Positions 1 through 11,807 of a stretch of DNA of 35,909 bases are shown one piece after another. Made by a program: the position numbers and the translations under genes. The first letter of the stretch is position 1, and every line of letters starts with the position of its first letter. The DNA is from Desulfuromonadaceae bacterium. GTDB lineage: Bacteria > Desulfobacterota > Desulfuromonadia > Desulfuromonadales > JAAYDE01. Where the stretch lies: contig JAAZDE010000023.1 in the NCBI GenBank assembly GCA_012512925.1, forward strand, positions 1 to 35,909. Direction: 5' to 3'. A model generated the notes under the pieces. That model was not told the origin of the DNA. It saw only the letters and a list, made by a program, of their open reading frames with translations, and made no database searches.

Positions 1-257
1 ACAGTATCACTCCGATCACTTTTATTTGCTTAAAATATTTATTGTTCTCAGGAACTCATAGATAAATCATATTTTATTTTTCATGTCAAGGAGGAAAACA
101 ACCCACAGGACCAGCCAGGATTCCACCCAACCAGGCCCTCCCTAAATACCCCAAGAGAAAAACCCCTTGCAAACCAAGGAAACCTTTGGTAGCTTTTTTC
201 CACTCCAAAAAAACCTTTCGTTCCATGTTTCATCTTAAACGAACAGAGATTTTAAGC

Positions 258-293
258 ACTTATCCACAATTGTGGATAAGTTTGTGGATAAGT
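258..293. promoter_or_regulatory. DnaA-box triplet upstream of dnaA (oriC and/or dnaA autoregulation)
   Basis: Three perfect DnaA boxes: TTATCCACA 260-268, TGTGGATAA 271-279 and 283-291. Organised as ACTTATCCACAA|TTGTGGATAAGT|TTGTGGATAAGT, 45 nt upstream of dnaA. Confidence 0.85.
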
Positions 294-338
294 GCGTCGC
301 AACTTTCCATTCCCCCTTCTCCCCTTTGTATGTAGCCC

Positions 339-1724
339 ATGTCAATTGACCATCTCCAAATATGGCAACAAGCCATCACCCAGTTGGAAGACTCCACTGA
401 GTCGCCTTTTTTCTCTACCTGGATCAAATCGATCCACCTCCTGGAAATTCACAACGACCTCGTCGTTTTGGAGGTTCCTAACCGTTTTGTTTTTGAATGG
501 ATCAAAGAAAATTACCTGGATCTTCTCACGGAAAAACTTTCGACCTTGGGGGGAAAAAATTTTGATATATCTATAAAAATTTCCCCATCGCACAATCCGG
601 AAGACTCATCAGATTCGACTTCAAGAACAAACATGGACATACCCTCAACCAACCCGCCGACGACAACCCATTCTCCGGCGCTTACCTTGCAGACCTGTAC
701 CGGTTCCAACAACCTTAACCCAAAATATACTTTCAACGATTTTGTGTCGGGCTCAACTAACCAATTTGCTTACGCAGCTGCAATGGCTGTTGCCAACAAC
801 CCAGGAACAACCTACAACCCCCTTTTCATATATGGTGGTGTAGGTTTAGGAAAAACCCACCTGGTCAATGCAATTGGTAATCTTATTCTTCAAAATCGGC
901 CCGATATGAAAATAAGTTATTATTCATCCGAAAAATTTATAAATGAGCTTATTAATTCATTGCGTTATGCAAAAATGGAAAATTTTCGAAAAAAATTTCG
1001 TTCAGTAGATGTCCTTTTAATTGATGACGTTCAATTTATAGCTGGAAAAGAAAGAACTCAAGAAGAGTTTTTTCATACATTTAATGATCTCTACGAGTCT
1101 CAGAAACAAATAGTCGTCACATCCGACAAATTCCCAAAAGACATGTCAGGCTTGGAGGAACGTCTCAGATCCCGTTTCGAGTGGGGCTTAATTGCCGATA
1201 TACAGCCACTCGATACAGAAACAAAACAAGCTATTTTAAAACTTAAAGCGGAAAAAATAGGAATAAAATTACCCGAGGATGTTTCGCTTTTCCTGGCAAA
1301 TTCAGCAACTACGAACGTTCGGGATCTTGAAGGGTATCTGAACAGACTGAGTCTTTTTTCCCGCTTAAATTCCACACCATTGTCTCTGGATATGGCTCAG
1401 GAAATTTTAAAAGATATTCTTCATAAAAAAAACCAGGAAATCCCTGTGGAAGAAATTCAAAAAGCCGTTGCGGCACACTACAACATCAAGGTCTCAGAAC
1501 TTAAATCCCAAAAAAGATTAAAAGCTTTAATTATTCCAAGACAAGTGGCAATGTACATTTCCAGAACCATGACCTCCTGTTCTTATCCTGAGATAGGCTT
1601 AAAATTTGGTGGCAAGGATCATTCTACGATTATTCACGCGATAAAAAAAATTGAAAAGGCTCTGGAGGACGATTACCGCCTGAGAGCTACAATAGAAACA
1701 ATTAAGAAAAATTTACCAATTTAA
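339..1724 (+). CDS. dnaA: Chromosomal replication initiator protein DnaA
   Basis: 461 aa. Walker A GGVGLGKTHL, Walker B VDVLLIDDVQF, C-terminal DnaA-box binding motif GGKDHSTIIHAIKKIE. Followed by dnaN, recF and gyrB. Confidence 0.98.
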   Translation: MSIDHLQIWQQAITQLEDSTESPFFSTWIKSIHLLEIHNDLVVLEVPNRFVFEWIKENYLDLLTEKLSTLGGKNFDISIKISPSHNPEDSSDSTSRTNMDIPSTNPPTTTHSPALTLQTCTGSNNLNPKYTFNDFVSGSTNQFAYAAAMAVANNPGTTYNPLFIYGGVGLGKTHLVNAIGNLILQNRPDMKISYYSSEKFINELINSLRYAKMENFRKKFRSVDVLLIDDVQFIAGKERTQEEFFHTFNDLYESQKQIVVTSDKFPKDMSGLEERLRSRFEWGLIADIQPLDTETKQAILKLKAEKIGIKLPEDVSLFLANSATTNVRDLEGYLNRLSLFSRLNSTPLSLDMAQEILKDILHKKNQEIPVEEIQKAVAAHYNIKVSELKSQKRLKALIIPRQVAMYISRTMTSCSYPEIGLKFGGKDHSTIIHAIKKIEKALEDDYRLRATIETIKKNLPI

Positions 1725-1760
1725 AATATATTTATATTAGAAAATTATAAATATATTTTT
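1723..1760. terminator. AT-only inverted repeat after the dnaA stop (terminator or unwinding element)
   Basis: Perfect 14-bp arms AAAATATATTTATA (1723-1736) and TATAAATATATTTT (1746-1759), 9-nt loop, right arm ends in a T run. Confidence 0.5.
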
Positions 1761-1943
1761 GCGGCATAAACTGTTTAAAACCTGTCGAGAAAAAGTTTCA
1801 AATTTAACAAAAATTAATATTTTTTCAAAACCATCCACTTCCGTCTACAGGTTGTAAACACATTGATACAAATTTTTCTATTTCCAAAGGCCTGAAAAGA
1901 AATGGTTTTTTTTCATATTCCACTTACAAACAGCAGCTATTGT

Positions 1944-1980
1944 TACTATTATTTTTTAAATTCTTTAAAAAGCAATAGTA
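1944..1980. promoter_or_regulatory. AT-rich hairpin immediately upstream of dnaN
   Basis: TACTATT (1944-1950)/AATAGTA (1974-1980) plus TTTTTAAA (1953-1960)/TTTAAAAA (1964-1971), with a 2x2 internal loop and a TTC loop. Confidence 0.45.
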
Positions 1981-2001
1981 GTTCAGATAATGGAGAAAAC
2001 T

Positions 2002-3120
2002 ATGAAATTCAGTATTGAAAAAGAAATTCTTCTTTCAGGCCTTTCCAAAATTCAGAATATTGCCGAGAAAAAGGCAACTTTGCCTGTACTTTCTTTCGTT
2101 CTTTTTGATGCAAAAGAAAATTTTTTAGTTCTTACCGCAACGGATATGGAAGTGGGAATCAAAGTTTCCCTTCCGGCTCATGTAGATATTAGCGGTGAAA
2201 TTGCTCTTCCTGCCAAAAAGCTTTATGAGGTTATTAGGGAGTTTCCAAATAAAGAAATAAGTTTTGAAGTATCTGAAAATTTTTCAACAAAAATTTCGCA
2301 TGAAAAAATTATATTTAATCTTCTCGGCTTAGAGCCTGATCAGTTTCCAAATTTTCCCAAAATAAAAGAAAATTTTTTATTTGATATTTCTTCTTCTATT
2401 TTGAAAAAAATGATAGATCGAACTTATTTTGCAATGTCAAATGATGAAGGAAAATATAATCTGAATGGAATTTTCTTTCAAAAGTTAATAATAGATGATG
2501 AAATATATATCGCACTAACTAGTACAGATATCCACCGTTTAGCTTTTACAAGAGAAAAGTTAAAAATAAACGATGAATCATTATTTAGTAAAGGAGGAAT
2601 AATACCTAAAAAAGGTATTACAGAAATAAGAAAATTAGTTGAAAATACTGACGCCAACATAAATGTTGGTTTTTTTGATAATAATGCAGTTTTTATAAAA
2701 GATAATATTAATATAATTATCAGATTAGTTGATGGTGAATTTCCTGAGTATCAAAAAGTTATCCCTGAAATTTCAAGTAATTTTGTTTCTATTTCACAAG
2801 ATACTTTTCTAAAAGTTTTACGTCGTGTATCAACTTTAACTAACGAAAGATACCGCGGAATTCGTCTTACGTTTTACAATCAGTATCTGGAAATTTATGT
2901 TAATAATCCTGAATTTGGAGAGGCAAAAGAAGAAATTCCCCTTGATTATGAAGGACAGGAAATTTCAATTGCATATAATGCTCGCTATCTGATTGATGCT
3001 GTTAATGCCTATCAAACTGATTATCTTCGGTTTCAGTTTAAAGACAATATTTCACCTGCTGTTATTACGCCGGTTGATCATACGGACAGTCTTGCCGTAA
3101 TTATGCCCATGCGTCTTTAA
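2002..3120 (+). CDS. dnaN: DNA polymerase III subunit beta (sliding clamp)
   Basis: Clamp family sequence (MKFSIEKEILLSGLSKIQNIAEKKATLPVLSFVLF... VITPVDHTDSLAVIMPMRL). Start at 2002 preferred over 1990 because GGAG lies just upstream of the second ATG. Confidence 0.97.
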   Translation: MKFSIEKEILLSGLSKIQNIAEKKATLPVLSFVLFDAKENFLVLTATDMEVGIKVSLPAHVDISGEIALPAKKLYEVIREFPNKEISFEVSENFSTKISHEKIIFNLLGLEPDQFPNFPKIKENFLFDISSSILKKMIDRTYFAMSNDEGKYNLNGIFFQKLIIDDEIYIALTSTDIHRLAFTREKLKINDESLFSKGGIIPKKGITEIRKLVENTDANINVGFFDNNAVFIKDNINIIIRLVDGEFPEYQKVIPEISSNFVSISQDTFLKVLRRVSTLTNERYRGIRLTFYNQYLEIYVNNPEFGEAKEEIPLDYEGQEISIAYNARYLIDAVNAYQTDYLRFQFKDNISPAVITPVDHTDSLAVIMPMRL

Positions 3121-3137
3121 AATAATTTAAAAGTATA

Positions 3138-4214
3138 ATGTATCTGACCCGTTTTTCTGCCCAAAATTATCGAAATCTTAAAGATTTTTGTATTGATTGT
3201 AAATCAGGTTTAAATTTGATTTGGGGAGATAATGCTCAGGGAAAAACCAATTTCATTGAAGCTATATATTGCCTGGGAAATTTACGAGGATTTCGAGGTT
3301 CGAAAAATAGTGACCTTATTCAGTGGGGCAAAGAGTTCTCTTCCGTGTGTGGTTTGTTCATATCCCCCTTGGCATCCCGTGAAATTCAGATTAAAATAGA
3401 AACCTCAAAAAAAACAGCTCATCTGAACGGAAAACCCGCTTCCAACGCTCGGGAATTTTTCAGTGCTTTTCCTGTGATTCTTTTTTCTCCCGAAGAGATG
3501 GCCTTGATGGACAAGGGGCCGGCCGGTAGAAGGGCGCTTTTGGACCGGGCCGTTTTTTTGGTGGAAAATGATTATCTCGATAAATTTCGTCGTTATCAGT
3601 TTGTATTAAAAACAAGAAATCTTTTACTCCGTGAAAACAAAAACCGGAAAGAACTGGATGTTTGGACAGAAGCTTTTATAGAAACTGCAGTTCCGGTAAT
3701 TGCTGCCAGAAATTTATTTCTTAAAAATATAATCCCGGACCTTGTTCAAATTAACAACTATATATCGGGAAATAATGATAAAATAGACATTGAATTGCAG
3801 AGTGGTGGGGATATTTTCAATAAAATAAATTTTCGGGAAAAAATTGAAAAAGTTTCCGATAAGGAGCAAGAAATTGGATACACCATTGTAGGTCCTCACA
3901 CGGAAGGGCCTGTTTTTCTTTTAAATGGAAAGCCTTTTAAAAATTTCGCTTCCCAAGGTCAAAAGCGATCATTTTTATTGTCATTTAAAATATCCCAAAT
4001 AATAGATTACCAAAAAAAGAATAATAAAACTCCTATTTTGCTTCTGGATGACCTTGGAAGTGAACTCGATATAGATAGACAAAAAAGATTTTTTGAAATA
4101 GTTTTTGGAAAAGTCAAACAGATTTTCTTTACTACAACGGATAAAAAATTTCTTCAAAATTGTGGAATTATCCCTGATAGCTGTTTCCATTTAAACCAGG
4201 GAGATATTAAATAA
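3138..4214 (+). CDS. recF: DNA replication/repair protein RecF
   Basis: FSAQNYRNLKDF, Walker A WGDNAQGKTNFIEAI, signature region SQGQKRSFLLSFK, Walker B PILLLDDLGSELD. Confidence 0.97.
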   Translation: MYLTRFSAQNYRNLKDFCIDCKSGLNLIWGDNAQGKTNFIEAIYCLGNLRGFRGSKNSDLIQWGKEFSSVCGLFISPLASREIQIKIETSKKTAHLNGKPASNAREFFSAFPVILFSPEEMALMDKGPAGRRALLDRAVFLVENDYLDKFRRYQFVLKTRNLLLRENKNRKELDVWTEAFIETAVPVIAARNLFLKNIIPDLVQINNYISGNNDKIDIELQSGGDIFNKINFREKIEKVSDKEQEIGYTIVGPHTEGPVFLLNGKPFKNFASQGQKRSFLLSFKISQIIDYQKKNNKTPILLLDDLGSELDIDRQKRFFEIVFGKVKQIFFTTTDKKFLQNCGIIPDSCFHLNQGDIK

Positions 4215-4228
4215 ATTTTTTTAAGTGA

Positions 4229-6643
<2,415 letters not shown>

Positions 6644-6670
6644 TCCGGATTTATGGGAGATCGGTAGCAA

Positions 6671-9181
6671 ATGTTAAACAAGCCAAACAAGGTGAGTGTC
6701 AATATCGAAGACGAGATGCAGAAATCGTATCTCGACTACGCCATGAGTGTCATTATCGGGAGGGCTCTTCCAGATGTTCGCGACGGCCTGAAGCCGGTAC
6801 ATCGGCGGGTTCTGTTCGCCATGCACGAACTGAACAACGAATATAACAAGCCCTACAAAAAATCGGCTCGTGTGGTCGGTGATGTCATCGGTAAATATCA
6901 TCCTCACGGAGACTCCGCAGTTTATGACACCATCGTCCGTTTGGCCCAGAACTTTTCCATGCGCTATCCGCTGGTGGATGGCCAGGGCAACTTTGGTTCG
7001 GTGGATGGCGACTCGGCGGCGGCGATGCGCTACACCGAGGTGCGGATGGCCCGTATCGCCCAGGAGGTACTGGCCGATCTGGAAAAGGAAACGGTGGATT
7101 TCGGTTCCAACTACGACGATTCCCTTCAGGAACCGCTGGTTCTTCCCTGCCGTTTTCCCAACCTTCTGGTCAACGGTTCCGAGGGAATCGCTGTCGGTAT
7201 GACCACCAAAATTCCTCCCCACAACCTTGGCGAGGTCATCGACGCCCTGGTGACGGTGATAGAACAACCGACCTTGGCCATGAGTGAGTTGATCAAGATC
7301 ATTCCTGGCCCCGATTTTCCCACCGGCGGCATCATTCTCGGCCGCGATGGAATTGAGCAGGCCTATCGGACCGGCCGCGGGATCATTCACGTACGCGCCC
7401 GGGCTTTGGTGGAGAGGGATCGACGGACTTCCAAGGAAAAAATCATCATCACCGAGATCCCTTTTCAGGTCAACAAGGCCAAACTGATTGAAAAGATCGC
7501 CGAACTGGTCAAAGAAAAGAAGATCGACGGCATCACTGATCTCCGGGACGAATCGGACCGGGACGGAATGCGGATCGCCATCGATCTGCGCAAAGACGCC
7601 TACCCCGGCGTGATTCTCAACCAGCTCTACAAGATGACGCCCATGCAGTCATCTTATGGCATCATTCTGCTGGCCATCGTCAACGGCGAACCGAAAGTCC
7701 TTTCTCTGCGGGATGTTCTCGACCGTTTTCTGGAGCACCGCAAAGAGATCATCATCCGCCGTTGCATCTTCGAACTCAAAAAGGCTGAAGCCCGCGCTCA
7801 TATCCTGGAAGGATTGAAAATCGCTCTGGAAAATCTGGACGAGGTGATTCGGATCATCAAATCCTCGCCCGATCCGGCTGCGGCCAAGGCTTCCCTGATG
7901 GAGGGCTTCGCCTTTACCGACATCCAGGCCACGGAAATACTCAACATGAGGCTGCAGCGCCTCACCGGCCTGGAGAGGGACAAAATCCTCAATGAATATC
8001 AGGAAATCCTGGCCCAGATCGCCCGGCTCAAGGAGGTTCTCGGCAGCGAAGTGGAGATCTTCCGCATCATCAAGGGGGAACTTTCGGAGATCCGTGAAAA
8101 GTACGCCGACGCGCGTTTGACCGAGATTGTCGGTCAGCAGGCGGAACTGTCTCTGGAGGATCTGATTGTCGAAGAAGACATGGTGGTAACCGTTACCCAC
8201 AGCGGTTACATAAAACGCAATCCGGTATCCCTCTATCGTGCCCAGCGCCGCGGAGGAAAAGGGAAGACCGGCATCCGGCCCAGAGAAGAGGATTTCGTAG
8301 AGCAACTTTTCATTGCTTCGACCCATTCCTACATTCTGGTTTTCACCGATAAAGGAAAGGTTCACTGGCTCAAGGTTCATGAAGTGCCTCAGGGGGGCCG
8401 GGCGTCCCGCGGCAAGGCGATTGTCAACCTCATTGAGATCGAGGCCGGGGAAAACGTGACCAGTATACTGCCGGTCCGTGAATTCAGGGAGGGCCAGTAT
8501 ATCGTCACCGTTACGGCAAAGGGGATCATCAAAAAGACCGATCTGATGGCCTACTCCAATCCTCGGACGGCGGGAATCATCGCTTTGGATATCGAGGAAG
8601 GGGATCGATTGGTCTCCACCCGGCTTACCGATGGTTCTTATGATATTCTTCTCGCCAGCCGGAACGGCCAGTCGATCCGCTTTTCCGAAACCGGGGTGCG
8701 CCCCATGGGAAGAACCGCCCGCGGCGTGAAGGGGATGGCCCTGGATAAGGGAGATCTGGTGATCGGCATGGAGGTGGTTTCCGATGCCACCGTCGGCAAC
8801 CTGGTGACAGTGACCCGGAACGGTTTCGGCAAGCGGACCCCTCTCGAGGAGTATCGCACCCAAAGTCGGGGTGGCAAAGGTATAATTACCATCAAAACCT
8901 CCGAACGCAATGGTCCTGTGGTCGACATCAAGATGACCGGCGAAGAAGAGGATCTGATGTTCATAACCAGTCAGGGAAAAATTCTTCGCACCCGGGTGGA
9001 TGACCTTTCGGTCATCGGCCGCAACACCCAGGGGGTCAGGTTGATGGAGTTGGATCCCGGGGAGGCCATCGTAGCGGTCGCCAAGCTGGCGGAAAGCGAT
9101 GAACTTGCCGAAGGGGCAGAAAAAGCCGATGAAGGGCCGGAGGAGGATGTCGAGGCGCCCACGGAGGGTGAGAGCGAATAA
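6671..9181 (+). CDS. gyrA: DNA gyrase subunit A
   Basis: 836 aa. [30 protein letters not shown], active-site region [11 protein letters not shown], GyrA box [10 protein letters not shown], acidic C-terminal tail. Confidence 0.98.
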   Translation: MLNKPNKVSVNIEDEMQKSYLDYAMSVIIGRALPDVRDGLKPVHRRVLFAMHELNNEYNKPYKKSARVVGDVIGKYHPHGDSAVYDTIVRLAQNFSMRYPLVDGQGNFGSVDGDSAAAMRYTEVRMARIAQEVLADLEKETVDFGSNYDDSLQEPLVLPCRFPNLLVNGSEGIAVGMTTKIPPHNLGEVIDALVTVIEQPTLAMSELIKIIPGPDFPTGGIILGRDGIEQAYRTGRGIIHVRARALVERDRRTSKEKIIITEIPFQVNKAKLIEKIAELVKEKKIDGITDLRDESDRDGMRIAIDLRKDAYPGVILNQLYKMTPMQSSYGIILLAIVNGEPKVLSLRDVLDRFLEHRKEIIIRRCIFELKKAEARAHILEGLKIALENLDEVIRIIKSSPDPAAAKASLMEGFAFTDIQATEILNMRLQRLTGLERDKILNEYQEILAQIARLKEVLGSEVEIFRIIKGELSEIREKYADARLTEIVGQQAELSLEDLIVEEDMVVTVTHSGYIKRNPVSLYRAQRRGGKGKTGIRPREEDFVEQLFIASTHSYILVFTDKGKVHWLKVHEVPQGGRASRGKAIVNLIEIEAGENVTSILPVREFREGQYIVTVTAKGIIKKTDLMAYSNPRTAGIIALDIEEGDRLVSTRLTDGSYDILLASRNGQSIRFSETGVRPMGRTARGVKGMALDKGDLVIGMEVVSDATVGNLVTVTRNGFGKRTPLEEYRTQSRGGKGIITIKTSERNGPVVDIKMTGEEEDLMFITSQGKILRTRVDDLSVIGRNTQGVRLMELDPGEAIVAVAKLAESDELAEGAEKADEGPEEDVEAPTEGESE

Positions 9182-9238
9182 GGCTCTTCGTGGACACTGC
9201 GGGACGCTTGCCGGCGGTATTTCGCAAAGGATGCAAAC

Positions 9239-10252
9239 ATGAGGAACATTGCCGTCATCGGAGCGGGCAGTTGGGGAACCGCTTTGAGTCACCTTCTGGC
9301 TTTCAAAGGACACACTGTGACCCTTTGGGCCTATGAGCCGGAGTTGGTGGAAATCCTGCGGCGAAGCGGTGAGAACGAAATCTATCTTCCCGGGGTTGGC
9401 CTGCCTGAAAGCCTGATTTTCACCAACGACCTGCAGGAGGCGGTAAGCGCCAAGGAAATTGTGGTAATGGTGCCCCCTTCGCAACGCCTGCGGGGTTTGC
9501 TCACCGGGGTGGCGCCCTTTCTTGATCCCAACATCCTCCTGGTTTCCGCCTCCAAAGGAATTGAAAACGACACCCTGAGAACCATGTCCGAGGTTGTCGC
9601 CGAAACATTGTCGCCTTCCATCGCCGACAACGCCACCTTCCTTTCCGGGCCCACCTTTGCGAAGGAGGTTGCGGCTCGTCTTCCCGCTGCCGCCGTCGCT
9701 GCGTCGACCCGGGAGGAAACGGCCCGTCGGGTCCAGGAAATCTTCAGCACCGACTATTTCCGCGTCTACACCCACACCGATGTTCGCGGCGTGGAACTGG
9801 GGGGGGCTCTGAAGAATGTCATGGCCCTGGCCTGTGGCATCTCGGATGGTCTGGCGCTGGGAGACAACGCCCGCGCCGCTCTGATAACCCGGGGATTGGC
9901 TGAAATATGCCGTCTCGGGGTGGCCCTGGGAGCCCGCGCTGCCACCTTCGCCGGACTGGCCGGAATGGGGGATCTGGTCTTGACCTGTACCGGGGGCCTG
10001 TCCCGTAACCGCCAGGTTGGTCTTGATCTGGGGCGGGGCAAGACCCTCGACGAGATACTGTCAGCCATGAAAACGGTAGCGGAAGGGGTCAAGACGGCCC
10101 TGTCCGCCTATCAGTTGGCGGGGAAGATAGGGGTGGACACCCCGATAATCGAGCAGGTCTATCAGGTTCTTTATCAGCGGAAAGAACCGAAAGTGGCTCT
10201 AGGCGATCTAATGGAGCGTTCCCTCAAGTCGGAAAGGGAGGCGCTGGAGTAA
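9239..10252 (+). CDS. gpsA: Glycerol-3-phosphate dehydrogenase [NAD(P)+]
   Basis: N-terminal IAVIGAGSWGTALSHLLA, GVELGGALKNVMALACGISDGL, GLAGMGDLVLTCTGGLSRNRQVG. Confidence 0.96.
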   Translation: MRNIAVIGAGSWGTALSHLLAFKGHTVTLWAYEPELVEILRRSGENEIYLPGVGLPESLIFTNDLQEAVSAKEIVVMVPPSQRLRGLLTGVAPFLDPNILLVSASKGIENDTLRTMSEVVAETLSPSIADNATFLSGPTFAKEVAARLPAAAVAASTREETARRVQEIFSTDYFRVYTHTDVRGVELGGALKNVMALACGISDGLALGDNARAALITRGLAEICRLGVALGARAATFAGLAGMGDLVLTCTGGLSRNRQVGLDLGRGKTLDEILSAMKTVAEGVKTALSAYQLAGKIGVDTPIIEQVYQVLYQRKEPKVALGDLMERSLKSEREALE

Positions 10253-10279
10253 GGTCCGTCAAGGTTCCGGGAGAAGGAT

Positions 10280-11035
10280 GTGAACCCCATCGGTGTGATG
10301 ACTTTCAATGTGCGGCAGTGCCGGGGGAGAGACGGCAGGATCGATCCGGAACGGATTCTGCGCGTCATCGACCAGAGCGCCCCGGATATCGTCGCCCTTC
10401 AGGAGGTGGAGAGCTCCTTTGGCTCCGATCATCTCTCCTATCTGGGAAACGGCCTGCGGATGTCCGTTTTCGGCCCTGCGGTGCCGGGAGGCAATGCCTA
10501 TTTGTCCCGTTTTCCCTTGAAGGGGATCCAGCAGTATTCCCTTGGGAACGATGGAATCTGCCTCAAGGCCGATCTCGATCTGCTGGGGAAAAGGGTCCAC
10601 CTGTTCAACGTCCGTCTCCATCCCTCCCCTTTTCACCAGTATCATCAACTTAAAAATCTCTTCGGTTCCGATCTGGTGGGGAATCCTTACTTCCCCTGTT
10701 CCAAACTGATTCTCGGTGACTTCGGCGCCTTCTGCCCCTGGTTCTGGAATCTTCCGTTTCTGTCTCTGGGACGTCTTCGGCGCCCTTTGTGGCGTCTCAC
10801 TTATCCCTCGTGGTTTCCTCTCTTCAGCCGGGACCGGGTTTACCATCTAGGGGATATCGAGGTTCTGCACGCCACCGTGGTCTGGAACCCTCTGACCCGC
10901 TCGGCTTCTTCCCATCTTCCTCTCAATGTCACCGTTAATATCCGGGACAATCTCGATTATCTTCATGCCGAACAGATTCGGGGAGAGATGGGCACGGCCG
11001 CCGGTTGTTTCCGCAAAAAGGCAGCTCTCAGATAA
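10280..11035 (+). CDS. Endonuclease/exonuclease/phosphatase (EEP) superfamily protein, possibly active-site degenerate
   Basis: VMTFNVRQCRG, DIVALQEVES, LILGDFGAF, SSHLPLNVTV recognisable as EEP motifs. GTG start at 10280 or ATG at 10298. Confidence 0.75.
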   Translation: MNPIGVMTFNVRQCRGRDGRIDPERILRVIDQSAPDIVALQEVESSFGSDHLSYLGNGLRMSVFGPAVPGGNAYLSRFPLKGIQQYSLGNDGICLKADLDLLGKRVHLFNVRLHPSPFHQYHQLKNLFGSDLVGNPYFPCSKLILGDFGAFCPWFWNLPFLSLGRLRRPLWRLTYPSWFPLFSRDRVYHLGDIEVLHATVVWNPLTRSASSHLPLNVTVNIRDNLDYLHAEQIRGEMGTAAGCFRKKAALR

Positions 11036-11046
11036 ACAACGGAACG

Positions 11047-11082
11047 CTGTGGATAAATTTGTGGAAACAGTTGATAACTTTT
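11047..11082. promoter_or_regulatory. DnaA-box array A upstream of nth
   Basis: CTGTGGATAAATTTGTGGAAACAGTTGATAACTTTT. One perfect DnaA box (11048-11056) plus two degenerate boxes. About 33/37 aligned columns match 17294-17330. Confidence 0.6.
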
Positions 11083-11148
11083 CAGAATGTCACAAGTTTG
11101 AGGGGAATTTTTGCAACCGTTCTCAACCTTCCCCACCAAGGGACCTCC

Positions 11149-11799
11149 ATGGACAATCCGCCATCATCCTCTTCCGCTCTTCACACTCTCGAAATTCTCG
11201 AAAAATTTTATCCCGAAGCGCACTGCGCGCTAAACTACCGGAATCCCTATGAACTTCTGGTGGCCACCATCCTTTCGGCGCAATGCACAGATATCAGGGT
11301 CAATCAGGTGACAAGGGGATTTTTCATGGATTATCCCGATATTTCCGCCCTGGCCGACGCGGATATGTCGGGAATTGAGGATCGAATCCGCTCCACCGGT
11401 TTTTTTCGCAATAAAGCGCGTCATCTCAAGGAGTGCGCCGAACGCCTTCAACGTGATTTCAACGGCGTGGTTCCCTCCACCCTTGAGGCACTGATCACCC
11501 TTCCCGGCATCGGGCGAAAGACGGCTAACGTCCTCCTCGGCAACGTCTTCGGAATTCCCGGCATGGTGGTTGACACCCATGTCAAGCGGATCTCTTTCCG
11601 CCTTGGCTGGACTCGCCATCGGGATCCCGACAAAATCGAAAAGGATCTCTGCCGGCTGCTTCCCGCGGAACGGTGGACCCAGGCCGGACATGTTCTGATC
11701 GCTCACGGACGGCAGTTGTGCAAGGCGCCCGTCCCCAACTGTAGCCTTTGCCCGGTGGTTGCGGCATGTCCCAAAAACGGCGTCAGCAAACATCGCTGA
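11149..11799 (+). CDS. nth: Endonuclease III
   Basis: HhH-GPD motif LPGIGRKTANVLLGN with catalytic VVDTHVKRIS; Fe-S motif CKAPVPNCSLCPVVAACP. ATG at 11149 is the plausible start. Confidence 0.95.
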   Translation: MDNPPSSSSALHTLEILEKFYPEAHCALNYRNPYELLVATILSAQCTDIRVNQVTRGFFMDYPDISALADADMSGIEDRIRSTGFFRNKARHLKECAERLQRDFNGVVPSTLEALITLPGIGRKTANVLLGNVFGIPGMVVDTHVKRISFRLGWTRHRDPDKIEKDLCRLLPAERWTQAGHVLIAHGRQLCKAPVPNCSLCPVVAACPKNGVSKHR

Positions 11800-11807
11800 G
11801 GAAAATT

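Noticed and set aside
7649-9775. 708-aa ORF on the - strand opposite gyrA/gpsA
   Set aside because: Lies antisense to two certain genes, has no recognisable domain, and is typical of open antisense frames in GC-rich coding DNA.
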